A DNA stretch of 33,671 nt. It comes from DASSFZ01 sp035283185. Lineage in GTDB: Bacteria; Chloroflexota; Anaerolineae; Fen-1058. A program made the translations under genes and the position numbers. Shown here piece by piece: positions 6,690 to 13,655 of the stretch. The stretch is from contig DATEUJ010000103.1 in assembly GCA_035283185.1 (NCBI GenBank), positions 1-33,671 on the forward strand, written 5' to 3'. The number at the start of each line of letters is the position of its first letter. Position 1 is the stretch's first letter. The notes under the pieces are model-generated. The model worked only from the letters and a program-made list of their open reading frames with translations. It was not told the DNA's origin and did not search any database.

Positions 6690-6695
6690 TATAAT
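6690..6695 (+). promoter_or_regulatory. Possible -10 box for the IS110 non-coding RNA and transposase
   Basis: A consensus TATAAT lies 57 bases inside the left end of the IS. The upstream TTGAGC at 6672-6677 is only 12 bases away, closer than a standard -35. Transcription from here would cover the candidate bridge RNA and could continue into the transposase. Confidence 0.4.
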
Positions 6696-6699
6696 CGCA

Positions 6700-6870
6700 G
6701 GACGGATTCAGACAAGCTAAGACCACGCGCTCAGTGGTGTGTGAGAGCCCGTTTGCGAGACTGGTTCTGCACCGGCGTGATGTGTGACGTGGTGGCAGGG
6801 TGGCGGACGGCCCTGACCCCGGTGAGCAGGCTACAACTCTAAGTCCGGTGCGGGTCTGAATCCCCACATC
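6700..6870 (+). ncRNA. Candidate IS110 bridge RNA
   Basis: Three structured parts follow a TATAAT box. First is a small 5' hairpin, ACCAC (6722-6726) with GTGGT (6734-6738). Second is a putative target-binding loop: TTTGCGAG at 6752-6759 matches seven of eight bases of ATTGCGAG left of the insertion point, then a hairpin CTGGT/ACCGG (6761-6765, 6771-6775), then GGCGT at 6774-6778, which could pair, with wobbles, to the right side of both targets. Third is a putative donor-binding loop: a stem ACC-CCGG (6816-6822) with CCGG-GGT (6845-6855) encloses a loop that opens with TGAGCAGG (6823-6830), identical to the right end of the IS at 8272-8279. A right-donor guide was not clear. The role rests on known IS110 bridge-RNA biology plus these matches. 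Confidence 0.62.
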
Positions 6871-6894
6871 TTGCCTGTGAGAGGAGTCAGCGTC

Positions 6895-8250
6895 ATGTCG
6901 CGCACCCCTGCACCCGCGAAAGAGACTGAGTCGTTGCTCATCGTGAATCCCGATGCCGCCGGGCTGGACATTGGGCAAGACGAAATCTGGGTGTGTGTGC
7001 CCGCCGATCGGGATGCCCCAGCGGTGCGTCCGTTTGGGACGTACACGCCTGACCTGAACGCCTTGGCCGATTGGTTGGAAGCGTGCCATATCCGCACCGT
7101 CGCGCTGGAGTCGACCGGGGTGTATTGGATTCCGATTTATGAGATTCTGGACGCGCGCGGCTTGAAAGTGTACGTGGTCAACGCGCGCCATCTGAAGCAT
7201 GTGCCCGGTCGTAAGAGTGATATTCAAGATTGTCAATGGATTCAACGCTTGCACACCTATGGCTTGCTGACCGCGTCGTTTCGGCCGGTCGCCGACATCT
7301 GTGCGATCCGCAGTTACGTGCGGCAGCGCGCCATGCTGATCGAGTACCGGGCCGCCCACATCCAGCACATGCAGAAAGCCTTGCAGCAAATGAATGTGCA
7401 ACTGATGCAGGTGCTGAGTGACATCACCGGCAAGACCGGCCTGGCCATCATCCGGGCGATCTTGGCCGGTGAGCATGACCCGCGTCAGTTGGCGACGCTG
7501 CGGGACGAGCGTTGCGCCAAGACCGAAGCGGAGATCGTCAAGGCCCTGACCGGCAACTATCGCACCGAGCATCTGTTTGCCTTGAAGCAGGCCGTCGCGC
7601 TGTATGACATGTACACCACCCAGATTCAAGAGTGTGATACCGAACTCGAACGCCTGTGGCAGGCCCAGCGGCCCGCCCGCGACCAGGACTTGCCCTCGCT
7701 GGATACCCGCGACAAGCGCAATACCCACAGCAAGAACGCGCCCGCCTATGATGCGCGCACCTTGCTGTATCAGGTCGTCGGTGTCGACTTGGTCGCCATC
7801 AGTGGCTTGAACGTCAGCACGGTCCAAGACATCTTGTCGGACACGGGCCTGGACTTGAGCGCCTTTCCCAGCGAGAAGCACTTCTGTTCGTGGTTGAATG
7901 TGGCACCGCGCAACGACATCTCGGGCGGCAAAGTCCTGCGCAGTCGCACTTTGAAGTCGGGCAACCGCGCCGGCCAAGCCTTTCGCATGGCCGCCCAAGC
8001 GGTCAGCCGCAAGCAGGACGAGTTCGGCGCGTACTATCGTCGCCAGCGCGCGCGGTTGGGGCCGGAGCAAGCGATTGTGGCCACGGCCCACAAGATTGCA
8101 CGCGCGTATTATCATGTGCTCAAGCATCGCACCCCTTTTCGCTCGCTGAGCGCCGACGAATATGAGCAACAAGTGCGCCAGCGCGAAGTCGCGCATCTCA
8201 AAAAGAAAGCGGCTAAACTCGGATTCACGATTGTCGAAACACCTGCCTAA
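6895..8250 (+). CDS. IS110-family transposase (DEDD recombinase)
   Basis: 451-aa recombinase. The N-terminal RuvC-like domain has the DEDD residues D25 (GLDIG), E72 (ALESTG), D109 and D112 (KSDIQD). The C-terminal Transposase_20 domain has the ISGGK motif around S343, near where the catalytic serine of this family is expected, followed by a basic coiled tail. The ATG at 6895 is chosen because GAGGAG lies at 6881-6886, 8 nt upstream; the in-frame TTG at 6871 would lie inside the structured left end. The protein should use the bridge RNA to join the circular element to its target. The frame is intact, so the copy may be active. Confidence 0.92.
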   Translation: MSRTPAPAKETESLLIVNPDAAGLDIGQDEIWVCVPADRDAPAVRPFGTYTPDLNALADWLEACHIRTVALESTGVYWIPIYEILDARGLKVYVVNARHLKHVPGRKSDIQDCQWIQRLHTYGLLTASFRPVADICAIRSYVRQRAMLIEYRAAHIQHMQKALQQMNVQLMQVLSDITGKTGLAIIRAILAGEHDPRQLATLRDERCAKTEAEIVKALTGNYRTEHLFALKQAVALYDMYTTQIQECDTELERLWQAQRPARDQDLPSLDTRDKRNTHSKNAPAYDARTLLYQVVGVDLVAISGLNVSTVQDILSDTGLDLSAFPSEKHFCSWLNVAPRNDISGGKVLRSRTLKSGNRAGQAFRMAAQAVSRKQDEFGAYYRRQRARLGPEQAIVATAHKIARAYYHVLKHRTPFRSLSADEYEQQVRQREVAHLKKKAAKLGFTIVETPA

Positions 8251-8281
8251 GCTCAACGAGACGCAAGTTTCTGAGCAGGAG

Positions 8282-8371
8282 TGCCCTTTGCGACGAAGCA
8301 ATCTCAGCTGCCCGTAGCGCACATGGCTGTCTGTGCAGGAGATTGCTTCGCAAAAGACGCTCGCAATGACG
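8282..8371. repeat. Palindromic repeat, right part, target of IS copy 2
   Basis: CGAAGCAATCTC at 8294-8305 and GAGATTGCTTCG at 8339-8350 form a perfect 12-bp inverted repeat, followed by CTCGCAATGACG at 8360-8371. The last motif pairs with CGTCATTGCGAG at 6621-6632 on the other side of the IS. The unit is about 80 percent like the one at 116-207 but differs at several positions, so the two are separate repeat copies. Confidence 0.75.
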
Positions 8372-8436
8372 CTGGCTGAGTAGTTACGAAGGAAGAAGCA
8401 AGAGGCAGGATGGCCTGTCGCTGACTCGCTGACTCG

Positions 8437-10452
8437 ATGACAAAGCAATCTCCAACCTCCAATCTCCAACCTCCAATTCCGGCGATGGTTGCCATTCTCC
8501 TGATTGCCGCGGCGTTTCGCTTCGCCGCGATCGGCGACGCGCCGCCGGGCTGGCGCGACGACGAGCTGATCGAGTTCGACATGGATCGGCGTATCGTCCA
8601 GGGTTGGCGCCCGCTGTTCATCGCCGAGGCGGAAGGTCACGAGCCGTTTTATCATTACCTGCACGCGGCGACGATCGCGCTGTTCGGCGAGAACGGTGTC
8701 GGCACCAAGTGGCTGCCATTTGCGTTCGGCATGCTAAGCGTCGCGTTGACGTTCGCGCTGGCGCGCCGCATGTTCGACGCGCGCGTCGCGGCGCTGGCGG
8801 CCGCGCTGATGGCGATTTCGTTCTGGCCGGTTATGTACGCGCGCCTGGGGCTGCGGCACATCGGCGTCGTGCCGTTAATGCTGGGCGCGTTTTGCTTGCT
8901 CTACCCGCGTGATGTAACCGCTTCCAACCCCCAAACTTCAAAATCCAAAATCCCAAATAGCTTGGCGGCCGGCCTGCTCCTCGGAGCCGCGCTGATGACG
9001 TACTTCGCGGGGCGGGCGCTGCCGCTGATCCTGGCCGGCTTCCTAACCTATCTGCTCGTCTTCCACCGCGCGGCGCTGCGGCGGGTCTGGCTGCATGATG
9101 TGGCAGCCATTGTCCTCGCCGTCGTCGTCGCCGCGCCGATGTTCGTCGAGATCGCGCGCACTCCCGGCGCGGAGAAGCGCACCGAAGTCGTCGGCGGGCC
9201 GTTCATCGCAGCCCTGCGCGGCGACCTGCGGCCCGCGCTGGAGACGACGCTCGGCACGCTCGGCATGTTCACCTTCGCGGGCGACCCCGAATCGCTCTAC
9301 AACGTCCCCGGTCGCCCCGTGTTCGATTGGCTGACGGGCCTGTGCTTCTACCTGGGCGTGCTGTGGTGCCTGGTGCGGACAAAGCAGATGGGGCCCGGCT
9401 TCGCGCTCGTCTGGCTTCTCGTCGGCATCGCGCCCGCGTTCGTCAGCGTCCCGGCGGCGAGCTTCAGTCACACGATCGCGGCGCAGCCGGTCGTGTATAT
9501 GCTCGCCGCGTATGGCGCAGTGGAAGCCGTCTCGTGGGTAAGTCGCAGGGTGGGCGACGCAACTTCACACTTCAAACTCCAAACTTCAAACCCCAAACTC
9601 CAAAGGTCAAGCTCCAAAGCCGTTTTCCTTGTTACCCTGCCGCTCGTCGCATTGTCCGCCTTCCTGACGGCGCGCGACTACTTCGGCGCGTGGGCGAGCG
9701 ATCCCTTCGTGCGGTTTCAGTATCACGCGCCGACGCGCGACATCGCCCGCTGGCTCGACGAGGAAACAGGAGTCACTGACGTCGCCATCGGCACACATCC
9801 GAACTATTTGTGGCTCGATCCGCTGGCGCTGGAGCTCGACCTGGTGCGCGAAGGTGTGATGGCGCGGTGGTTTAATCCGGGGGCAGCACTGGTATTCCCG
9901 CGTGTGGGCGTGGTCGTTCTCTCGCCGACACAAACGCCCGGCCACGAGATTGAAAGCTTACTCGTGGCGGATACCGAGCTACAGCAGCAAACGCTTGATT
10001 CAACCGGGGGGCCGGCGCTCGCCCTGTATCGGCGCAATCCCCCTCGGATGGGTTTCATCCCGCTGCCGAATGGTACATTTGACGGCTCGATTACTTTGAG
10101 GAGAATACCGACGTCGAGTGAAACGGCAAGCCCAGGCGGCCTGATCGTCTGGAGGACATTGTGGCAGATTGACCGGCCCGTCTCGCAGCCACGCCTGAAA
10201 TCGTTCCTGCACGTGCTGGATGCTCAGGGTCAGATCGCGGCTGGCGACGACAGAGAGGATGTGAACGTGTCCAGCTTGCAGGCCGGCGATGTGTTCTGGC
10301 AGGTCAGCTCGGCGACGCTGCCCACCGACCTGGCGCCCGGCGTATATCAGGTAGAAGCCGGCTGGTATCACCCCGAAACCGGCGAACGCCTGCGGCTGCC
10401 TGACGGCAGCGATCGTTTCCTGCTCAGCCCGATCGAAGTGACTGCACCATGA
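8437..10452 (+). CDS. GT39/ArnT-like membrane glycosyltransferase, gene 1
   Basis: 671-aa polytopic GT-C-type protein with about ten membrane segments in residues 17-420. The first outer loop carries the acidic motif DDE at 41-43, the usual metal/donor site of GT39 and PMT_2 enzymes, and a GHEP motif at 67-70. Residues about 555-671 form the beta-rich C-terminal module shared by eight proteins here. It probably transfers a sugar from a polyprenyl-phosphate donor on the outer face of the membrane; donor and acceptor are unknown. The first 16 residues come from a CAATCTCCAACCTCC repeat, so M17 (8485) may be the original start. Two more in-frame repeats lie at about 8920-8960 and 9561-9619. Its stop overlaps the next gene by 4 nt (ATGA). 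Confidence 0.8.
   Translation: MTKQSPTSNLQPPIPAMVAILLIAAAFRFAAIGDAPPGWRDDELIEFDMDRRIVQGWRPLFIAEAEGHEPFYHYLHAATIALFGENGVGTKWLPFAFGMLSVALTFALARRMFDARVAALAAALMAISFWPVMYARLGLRHIGVVPLMLGAFCLLYPRDVTASNPQTSKSKIPNSLAAGLLLGAALMTYFAGRALPLILAGFLTYLLVFHRAALRRVWLHDVAAIVLAVVVAAPMFVEIARTPGAEKRTEVVGGPFIAALRGDLRPALETTLGTLGMFTFAGDPESLYNVPGRPVFDWLTGLCFYLGVLWCLVRTKQMGPGFALVWLLVGIAPAFVSVPAASFSHTIAAQPVVYMLAAYGAVEAVSWVSRRVGDATSHFKLQTSNPKLQRSSSKAVFLVTLPLVALSAFLTARDYFGAWASDPFVRFQYHAPTRDIARWLDEETGVTDVAIGTHPNYLWLDPLALELDLVREGVMARWFNPGAALVFPRVGVVVLSPTQTPGHEIESLLVADTELQQQTLDSTGGPALALYRRNPPRMGFIPLPNGTFDGSITLRRIPTSSETASPGGLIVWRTLWQIDRPVSQPRLKSFLHVLDAQGQIAAGDDREDVNVSSLQAGDVFWQVSSATLPTDLAPGVYQVEAGWYHPETGERLRLPDGSDRFLLSPIEVTAP
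8442..8478. repeat. Simple repeat at the start of GT gene 1
   Basis: Four near-identical words of the CTCCAACCTCCAAT type form the region just after the ATG at 8437 and code for Ser, Pro, Thr, Asn and Gln. Just upstream is a doubled GCTGACTC (about 8419-8434). Both are A/C- or T/C-skewed runs unlike the coding sequence that follows. Confidence 0.65.
8920..8960. repeat. In-frame simple repeat in GT gene 1 (first internal)
   Basis: Words such as CCCAAACTTC, AAATCCAAAATCCC replace GC-rich coding DNA and code for ASNPQTSKSKIPNS in a loop between membrane segments. The frame is kept. Confidence 0.65.
9561..9619. repeat. In-frame simple repeat in GT gene 1 (second internal)
   Basis: About 60 bases of repeated TTCAAACTCCAAAC-type words code for a Ser/Lys/Gln/Asn-rich loop (SHFKLQTSNPKLQRSSSK) just before the last membrane segment. 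The words are the same as in ssnA at 1866-1896. Confidence 0.7.
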
Positions 10453-12461
10453 TCATGCATCACGCATCACGCATCACGATCCTCACTCCGCGCCGCGAGC
10501 TGGCGCTCGTCGCCGCACTCCTCCTCATCGCTTTCTTCTTCCGCGCGCACGAGCTGGCGGGACTGGGCCTCGGCCTGGAGCACGACGAAGTCGCCGAATG
10601 GCTGATCGCCGACGGCATCCGCACAGGACAGCACGCGTTGTTCTTCGAGGAAGCCTATGGCCAGGAACCGCTGTTCCTGTATCTGATGACCGGCTCGATC
10701 GCGCTGCTCGGCGACAACGTGATCGGCGTGCGCTTCACCTCTGCCTTCGTGGCGATGCTGACGCTCGCCGCAGCTTACCGGATGCTGCGCCGGATGTTCG
10801 GCCCGACGGTCGCGCTCGTCGCGCTGGCCGGCATGTCGATCGCGCTGTGGCCGGTGTTCTGGGGGCGCGTCGGGCTGCGGGCGATGACGCTGCCGCTGAT
10901 GCTGTGCCTGGGATTCGATTTCCTGTGGCGAGGACTCACGGCGGAATGTGGAATGCAGAATGTAGAATGTAGAAAGTGGTTCGTGTGGGCCGGCGCGTGC
11001 GTCGGATTGTCGGCGTACACCTATCTTTCGGCGCGCGCCGTGCCGATTCTGCTGGCCGCTTTCGCGCTCCACCTCGCGCTCTTCGCACGCGACCGGATGC
11101 GTGATCGATGGAAACATCTGGCGCTTTTCCTGGCGATCGCCGCCGTCGTCGCGTTACCTCTGGCGCTCGCCGTGCTGGCAAATCCCGACCTGCAATTCCG
11201 CGTCTCCGAAGTCAGCGCCCCGCTCGACAAGGCGCTGCAAGGCGACTGGAGCGATGTGTCTGCGAACATTCCCCGCGCGCTGGGTATGTTCGCACTGCGC
11301 GGCGACGGCACGGTGCGCGACAACTGGCCCGACCGCCCCGTGTTCCCTGAGCCGATCGGCGGGCTGCTGTTCGGCCTGGGCTTCCTCGTCGCGCTGACGC
11401 GCGTGCGCCAGCCGCGCTACGCGCTCGCGCTGATCTGGATCGGCGCGATGCTGATCCCGACGATCGTCACGACCGGCGCGCCGAATTTCACGCGGGCGCT
11501 CGGCGCGCTGCCGATGGTCTTCGCGCTGCCCGGCATCGCGGTCGACTGGCTGGCCTTCTGGACGCCGCGCTGGATCGCCATGCAGCATTTTCACAGAGTC
11601 AGGCGCATCCTCGCGCCGATCCTCGCGTCCGCCCTGCTCGCCGTCTTCGCCGTCAACGCGGCCTCGACCTACGACGACTATTTCAATAAGTGGCCGCAGC
11701 ATCCTGAGACGCAGTTCGTCTTTCAGGCCGACTTCGCCGCGATTGCGAAAGACATCGACGCGAGCGGCGTGATGGATGTGGCCGTCGGCGGCCTGTCGAA
11801 CGACACGTTGGACGATCCCAGCCTGTACCTGCTGCGCCGCCGCAAGGGCGTGCGCGTGCGCTGGTTCGATCCGGGCAGCCCGCTGAGCAGCGGGGGAGCG
11901 GTGGTCGACTGGTATGGCAGCCCGCGCACGATCTATGTTCCCGGCATTGTGCCGGTTGCGCCCTTGCTGGCAGACAACCTGCGCCCGAACGAGCATTACG
12001 AACTGGTTGCAACCGATCGCTTCCGTCGTTACTACATCGACTCCAGCGGAGTCCCAGGCTTTGGGCCGGGCGACGCTGTTTTTGAAGATACGGCGTTGCT
12101 CCGACTCCCACGCGCCGAAGCCCTTCAGCCTGTTCGTGCAGGCGACGACCTGCAACTCGAGACGACGTGGATGGCGCGAGCGCCGGTTGCCTACCCCCGG
12201 CGAATCTTCGTGCACCTGGTGAATCCCACCACCGGCCAGATCGCGGCGCAGCACGACGGTCTCGACGCGCCGAGCAAGTTCTGGCGCGAAGGTGACTACG
12301 TCACACAGCTTCATACGCTCGAGATTCCCGCCAGCACAGCGGCTGGCCCTTACGAACTCTGGATCGGCCTGTACGATCCCGCGTCGAATCGGCGAGTGCC
12401 GGTGCAATCCGATCCGCCGAACGATCACGTCGTCCTCGGCCCGATCGAAGTGACGCGATAA
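10449..12461 (+). CDS. GT39/ArnT-like membrane glycosyltransferase, gene 2
   Basis: 670-aa polytopic protein, a clear paralogue of gene 1. HDE at 45-47 and GQEP at 71-74 are the acidic loop motifs, about ten membrane segments run to residue 410, and the C-terminal module spans about 560-670 (FVHLVNPTTGQIAAQHDG). The ATG overlaps the end of gene 1 by 4 nt, so the two are translationally coupled. The first codons read through three GCATCAC units, and an in-frame GAATGTAGAATG-type repeat at 10941-10976 codes for AECGMQNVECRK in a loop. The gene ends at a strong hairpin terminator. Confidence 0.8.
   Translation: MIMHHASRITILTPRRELALVAALLLIAFFFRAHELAGLGLGLEHDEVAEWLIADGIRTGQHALFFEEAYGQEPLFLYLMTGSIALLGDNVIGVRFTSAFVAMLTLAAAYRMLRRMFGPTVALVALAGMSIALWPVFWGRVGLRAMTLPLMLCLGFDFLWRGLTAECGMQNVECRKWFVWAGACVGLSAYTYLSARAVPILLAAFALHLALFARDRMRDRWKHLALFLAIAAVVALPLALAVLANPDLQFRVSEVSAPLDKALQGDWSDVSANIPRALGMFALRGDGTVRDNWPDRPVFPEPIGGLLFGLGFLVALTRVRQPRYALALIWIGAMLIPTIVTTGAPNFTRALGALPMVFALPGIAVDWLAFWTPRWIAMQHFHRVRRILAPILASALLAVFAVNAASTYDDYFNKWPQHPETQFVFQADFAAIAKDIDASGVMDVAVGGLSNDTLDDPSLYLLRRRKGVRVRWFDPGSPLSSGGAVVDWYGSPRTIYVPGIVPVAPLLADNLRPNEHYELVATDRFRRYYIDSSGVPGFGPGDAVFEDTALLRLPRAEALQPVRAGDDLQLETTWMARAPVAYPRRIFVHLVNPTTGQIAAQHDGLDAPSKFWREGDYVTQLHTLEIPASTAAGPYELWIGLYDPASNRRVPVQSDPPNDHVVLGPIEVTR
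10457..10477. repeat. Three tandem GCATCAC units at the start of GT gene 2
   Basis: Three perfect 7-bp units at 10457-10463, 10464-10470 and 10471-10477 lie within the first ten codons. A 7-bp unit shifts frame with each copy, so copy-number change would switch the frame of the start region. Confidence 0.6.
10941..10976. repeat. In-frame simple repeat in GT gene 2
   Basis: Four imperfect words of GAATGTAGAATG type, purine- and T-rich in a GC-rich gene, code for AECGMQNVECRK in a loop between membrane segments. Confidence 0.65.
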
Positions 12462-12465
12462 AAAG

Positions 12466-12495
12466 AGCATGGCCGCTCGGTTGAGCGGCCATGCT
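12466..12495. terminator. Bidirectional hairpin terminator
   Basis: A perfect 12-bp stem, GCATGGCCGCTC (12467-12478) and GAGCGGCCATGC (12483-12494), closes a GGTT loop; A12466 and T12495 extend it. Read on the - strand the stem is followed by a T-rich run (CTTTTTA), so it ends the convergent secreted-protein gene well. On the + strand the T-tract is poor, but it still separates GT gene 2 from what follows. Confidence 0.8.
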
Positions 12496-12535
12496 GATCC
12501 TGTCCGTTTATTCGATTGGCGATTGTCGGTCTGGG

Positions 12536-13480
12536 CTAGCGACGCCAGACCGGGTCGGCGTAGAAGTTGTCAACCTGGAAAGCCGGATCGTCGCCGTTCC
12601 AGTTCTGGAACTCAAAATTGCCCTGGAGCACGCCCATGCCATTGTACTCGGCGCTCGTATAATCCGGCAGGTATAAAACTCTCAGTGGCTTCTGGAGCGA
12701 TAATGGATTGTATTTGTCTCCGGCGTAGAAGGTGACCCAGTCATCCGTGCGCCGGACGATGACCGTGTTCCATTGAAAATCCCCCTGAGCGCAAGGCCCA
12801 CAACGCCTGAACACGAGGATATCATTCTCGTCGGTGCCGGTGCCACGGAAGTTGATCCAGCGCCGAATGGAGTACTGGGGGGGCGTGTCCAGATCCGGGA
12901 CGCCGGTTTGGTAGATCTGGAACGAGTAGAACTTCGTCCGATCGGCGTTCGCGTTGAAGTAGACTCCCCACGACGACGCCCACATGAAGTCCTGCGCCGA
13001 CTTGCCGTCGAGCTCGATCGTGAAGTTGCGGGTATCCGCCAGGACGATCGGCGCCGTGTAGATCCACGTATTCCACGCGGCGGAAGTCTTGAGGCTGTAC
13101 ACGCCATTGTCACCGTAGTAACCGTCGAACTTCTCTTTTCCACAGAAGGAGGTCCAGGGACCGGGCGGGTCCGGCTCGAACGGATCGTAGTAGTGAATGA
13201 CCCAACCGTCACAGCCGGGGTCTTCAAACCCGTAATCATATGCAAAAGGACGGTTGGAGAGCACCAGCGGAAGATAATAGGTATACGTGCTCGTCACGAT
13301 CTGTAGGAGGGCAGAACCAAGTTCAGGCTTGTAAATGGTCGGTTCTTGTGGAAGTGCCGAAACATCTTCCATCGCATGCGACACGGATGAGCTGGCTAAC
13401 AACAAAAGCGATAACATCGTAACCGCGAACGCAAGGCTGCCGGCCGCCGGCGCGATCCGGCGCAAGAGTGCAAAGCGCAT
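12536..13480 (-). CDS. Secreted or surface protein with beta-sandwich-like body
   Basis: 314-aa exported protein, the only - strand gene of the window. Residues 1-36 are a signal peptide with positive start, long hydrophobic core and SHA cleavage site. After it comes YYLPLVL at 68-74, a short motif I recall as common in surface proteins of Chloroflexota. The body is rich in aromatic residues, Gly and Asp, with WTSFCGKEKFDGYYGDNGVY, IELDGKSAQDFMW and a final FQVDNFYADPVW; this looks like a carbohydrate-binding or LamG/DUF1080-like sandwich. Four cysteines (one at 90, one in SFCG, two in RRCGPC) could form disulfides outside the cell. AAGGAG lies 7 nt before the ATG. It has its own promoter and a terminator. 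No enzyme motif was recognised. Confidence 0.75.
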   Translation of the reverse strand: MRFALLRRIAPAAGSLAFAVTMLSLLLLASSSVSHAMEDVSALPQEPTIYKPELGSALLQIVTSTYTYYLPLVLSNRPFAYDYGFEDPGCDGWVIHYYDPFEPDPPGPWTSFCGKEKFDGYYGDNGVYSLKTSAAWNTWIYTAPIVLADTRNFTIELDGKSAQDFMWASSWGVYFNANADRTKFYSFQIYQTGVPDLDTPPQYSIRRWINFRGTGTDENDILVFRRCGPCAQGDFQWNTVIVRRTDDWVTFYAGDKYNPLSLQKPLRVLYLPDYTSAEYNGMGVLQGNFEFQNWNGDDPAFQVDNFYADPVWRR

Positions 13481-13515
13481 AGGAAATCTCCTTGGACAGT
13501 TATCGCGGACGGCGC

Positions 13516-13545
13516 ATCATACCATGCACGGTGGCTAACTGGCAA
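13516..13545 (-). promoter_or_regulatory. Promoter of the secreted-protein gene
   Basis: On the - strand TTGCCA (13540-13545) and TATGAT (13516-13521) are 18 bases apart, and TGG directly before the -10 makes an extended -10. It lies about 35 bases upstream of the ATG and has five of six consensus bases in each box. Confidence 0.55.
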
Positions 13546-13584
13546 ACTCAAGGCGATAGCGCGCGACTCACCCTTCGGTCGGGC

Positions 13585-13613
13585 TTGTGACGCTCTCGAA
13601 GTTCTGGTAGGAT
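13585..13613 (+). promoter_or_regulatory. Promoter of GT gene 3
   Basis: TTGTGA (13585-13590), a 17-base spacer and TAGGAT (13608-13613), preceded by TGG, form a standard extended -10 promoter 42 bases before the ATG at 13656. It is divergent from the promoter of the secreted-protein gene. Just upstream is CACCCTTCGGTCGGG, a word related to the repeat in the GT gene at 24395-24450. Confidence 0.5.
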
Positions 13614-13655
13614 GCCGTCCGTCGCCTTCATTCTCGGCCTGGATTTCAGATCGTC

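Larger units (their letters stand above)
6633..8281 (+). mobile_element. Complete IS110-family insertion sequence (copy 2)
   Basis: About 1.65 kb. The left junction is CGTCATTGCGAG|ATAGCC (after 6632) and the right junction is GAGCAGGAG|TGCC (after 8281). GAG occurs at both junctions (6630-6632, 8279-8281), so the crossover lies within it. There are no terminal inverted repeats and no longer target duplication, as expected for IS110. A 262-base non-coding left end precedes the transposase and only about 30 bases follow it, the layout of IS110-group elements that carry a bridge RNA in the left end. Removing the IS rejoins the flanks into one palindrome of about 102 bp (6621-6632 plus 8282-8371). 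Confidence 0.85.

Noticed and set aside
1..8281. Composite transposon made of two IS110 copies
   Set aside because: IS110 elements move as single circles, the copies sit in separate target repeats, and the left end of copy 1 is not visible.
6640..8664. Long open frame of about 674 codons on the - strand across the IS110 element
   Set aside because: Antisense shadow of the transposase and of the non-coding left end; the + strand frame has all DEDD residues and a ribosome binding site.
11154..12470. Long open frame of about 438 codons on the - strand in GT gene 2
   Set aside because: Arg/His-rich antisense shadow; the + strand frame has membrane segments and the shared C-terminal module.
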